Of a stretch of 6,265 nt of DNA, positions 5,824-6,265 are shown piece by piece. The position numbers were made by a program, and so were the translations under genes. The notes below the pieces were generated by a model that was given only the letters and a program-made list of their open reading frames with translations, was not told the DNA's origin and did not search any database. Each line of letters starts with the position of its first letter. The stretch's first letter is position 1. The stretch comes from AV69 sp036498205 (GTDB lineage: Bacteria; Verrucomicrobiota; Verrucomicrobiia; Chthoniobacterales; UBA10450). The DNA is taken from NCBI GenBank assembly GCA_036498205.1, contig DASXIC010000141.1, positions 1-6,265 on the forward strand, in the 5' to 3' direction.

Positions 5824-6265
5824 ATGCGGCAAACGTGGCCGTGGCTGGCGGCAATCCTAAGTGGTGTGCTTGGAGCGGCAGCCCTCCCGCCATTTGACCA
5901 GACATGGTTGTGCTGGATCGCATTGATCCCGCTCACGTCCGGGATTTTTTTCTCAGCTGAGAAGACAAAGCACCGCTGGGCTCGCGATCTTGCCTTGGGC
6001 TACGTGGCCGGCCTCACATTTTTTTGGATAAGCTTTTTTTGGCTAACAACCGTGACGGCGTTGGGCTGGTTCGTCCTCGAGTTTTACATGGCGATTTACT
6101 ATGCGCTGTGGGCGGCGTTCTGCGGTCTGATGCGGCCGCGTGAAAAAGATGAGGTTGTCGTGATCGACAAATGGTCGGAGATGCTCGCGCAAGCGAAGGC
6201 CGCACCAGCACGATCAAGTTCGCCCTGGCTCCGTTCCGGCCACAACTTGGTTCTGGCCTTTCTCC
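5824..6265 (+). CDS. lnt: Apolipoprotein N-acyltransferase, N-terminal part (runs off the window)
   Basis: The frame from the ATG at 5824 stays open to the window edge, giving the first 147 residues of a protein usually about 500 long. It starts with a membrane helix (WPWLAAILSGVLGAAA) followed by LPPFDQTWLCWIALIPL (21-37), the characteristic N-terminus of Lnt. The WARDLALGYVAGLTFFWISFFWL segment (52-74) and the helix around 81-103 continue the membrane domain. Lnt adds a third acyl chain from phospholipid to the N-terminal cysteine of lipoproteins at the periplasmic face of the inner membrane, which implies a diderm cell. The nitrilase-like catalytic domain with its Glu-Lys-Cys triad lies beyond the window and cannot be checked. 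Residues 104-138 form a charged, proline- and serine-containing stretch after the membrane helix that seems long for the family. It starts 8 bp after the small winged-helix gene, without a clear Shine-Dalgarno. Confidence 0.88.
   Translation, partial: MRQTWPWLAAILSGVLGAAALPPFDQTWLCWIALIPLTSGIFFSAEKTKHRWARDLALGYVAGLTFFWISFFWLTTVTALGWFVLEFYMAIYYALWAAFCGLMRPREKDEVVVIDKWSEMLAQAKAAPARSSSPWLRSGHNLVLAFL

Noticed and set aside
5426..5923. A 165-residue minus-strand frame spanning the winged-helix gene and the start of lnt
   Set aside because: The opposite strand carries two genes with coherent protein patterns, including clear Lnt motifs. The antisense product shows only low-complexity alanine/leucine stretches.

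Overview
The window looks like a piece of a diderm bacterial chromosome carrying housekeeping and accessory metabolic genes. A lipoprotein N-acyltransferase gene at the right edge implies an outer-membrane cell plan. The large phosphohexomutase with family-atypical insertions, the small conserved-looking proteins, moderate GC content and mostly absent Shine-Dalgarno sequences would fit a soil verrucomicrobium (Chthoniobacterales/Udaeobacter-like). That placement is an inference from recalled protein resemblance and was not tested. I see no rRNA, tRNA, CRISPR array, insertion sequence, integrase or phage gene.

Layout: two divergent gene sets separated by a short spacer near 2950-3048. Leftward (minus strand), in transcription order: a PPK2-type polyphosphate:nucleotide phosphotransferase (2146-2949), the beta subunit of succinyl-CoA ligase, sucC (876-2063), and two tandem paralogous VOC/glyoxalase-fold proteins (403-780 and 50-406). 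The two VOC genes overlap by an ATGA start/stop. Rightward (plus strand): a small polytopic membrane protein (3049-3363), a 674-residue phosphoglucomutase/phosphomannomutase (3437-5461), a small putative winged-helix protein (5501-5815), and the 5' end of lnt, apolipoprotein N-acyltransferase (5824 to the window edge). Nearly all of the sequence is coding. The longest gene-free stretch is about 100 bp, and positions 1-49 hold nothing I can identify.

Functional reading: the leftward set joins two enzymes that make nucleoside triphosphates or diphosphates outside oxidative phosphorylation. PPK2 uses polyphosphate and SucC takes part in the TCA-cycle substrate-level step. Two small proteins of unknown substrate follow them. 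The rightward set combines sugar-phosphate interconversion (feeding glycogen, cell-wall or LPS precursors) with lipoprotein maturation, plus a possible small DNA-binding protein between them. Whether each set is truly one transcript cannot be decided from sequence alone.

I found no convincing novel multi-gene system. The points most worth a second look are the small winged-helix-like protein packed against lnt, sucC without an adjacent sucD, the translationally coupled VOC pair that lacks the canonical metal ligands, and the insertions in the phosphohexomutase.
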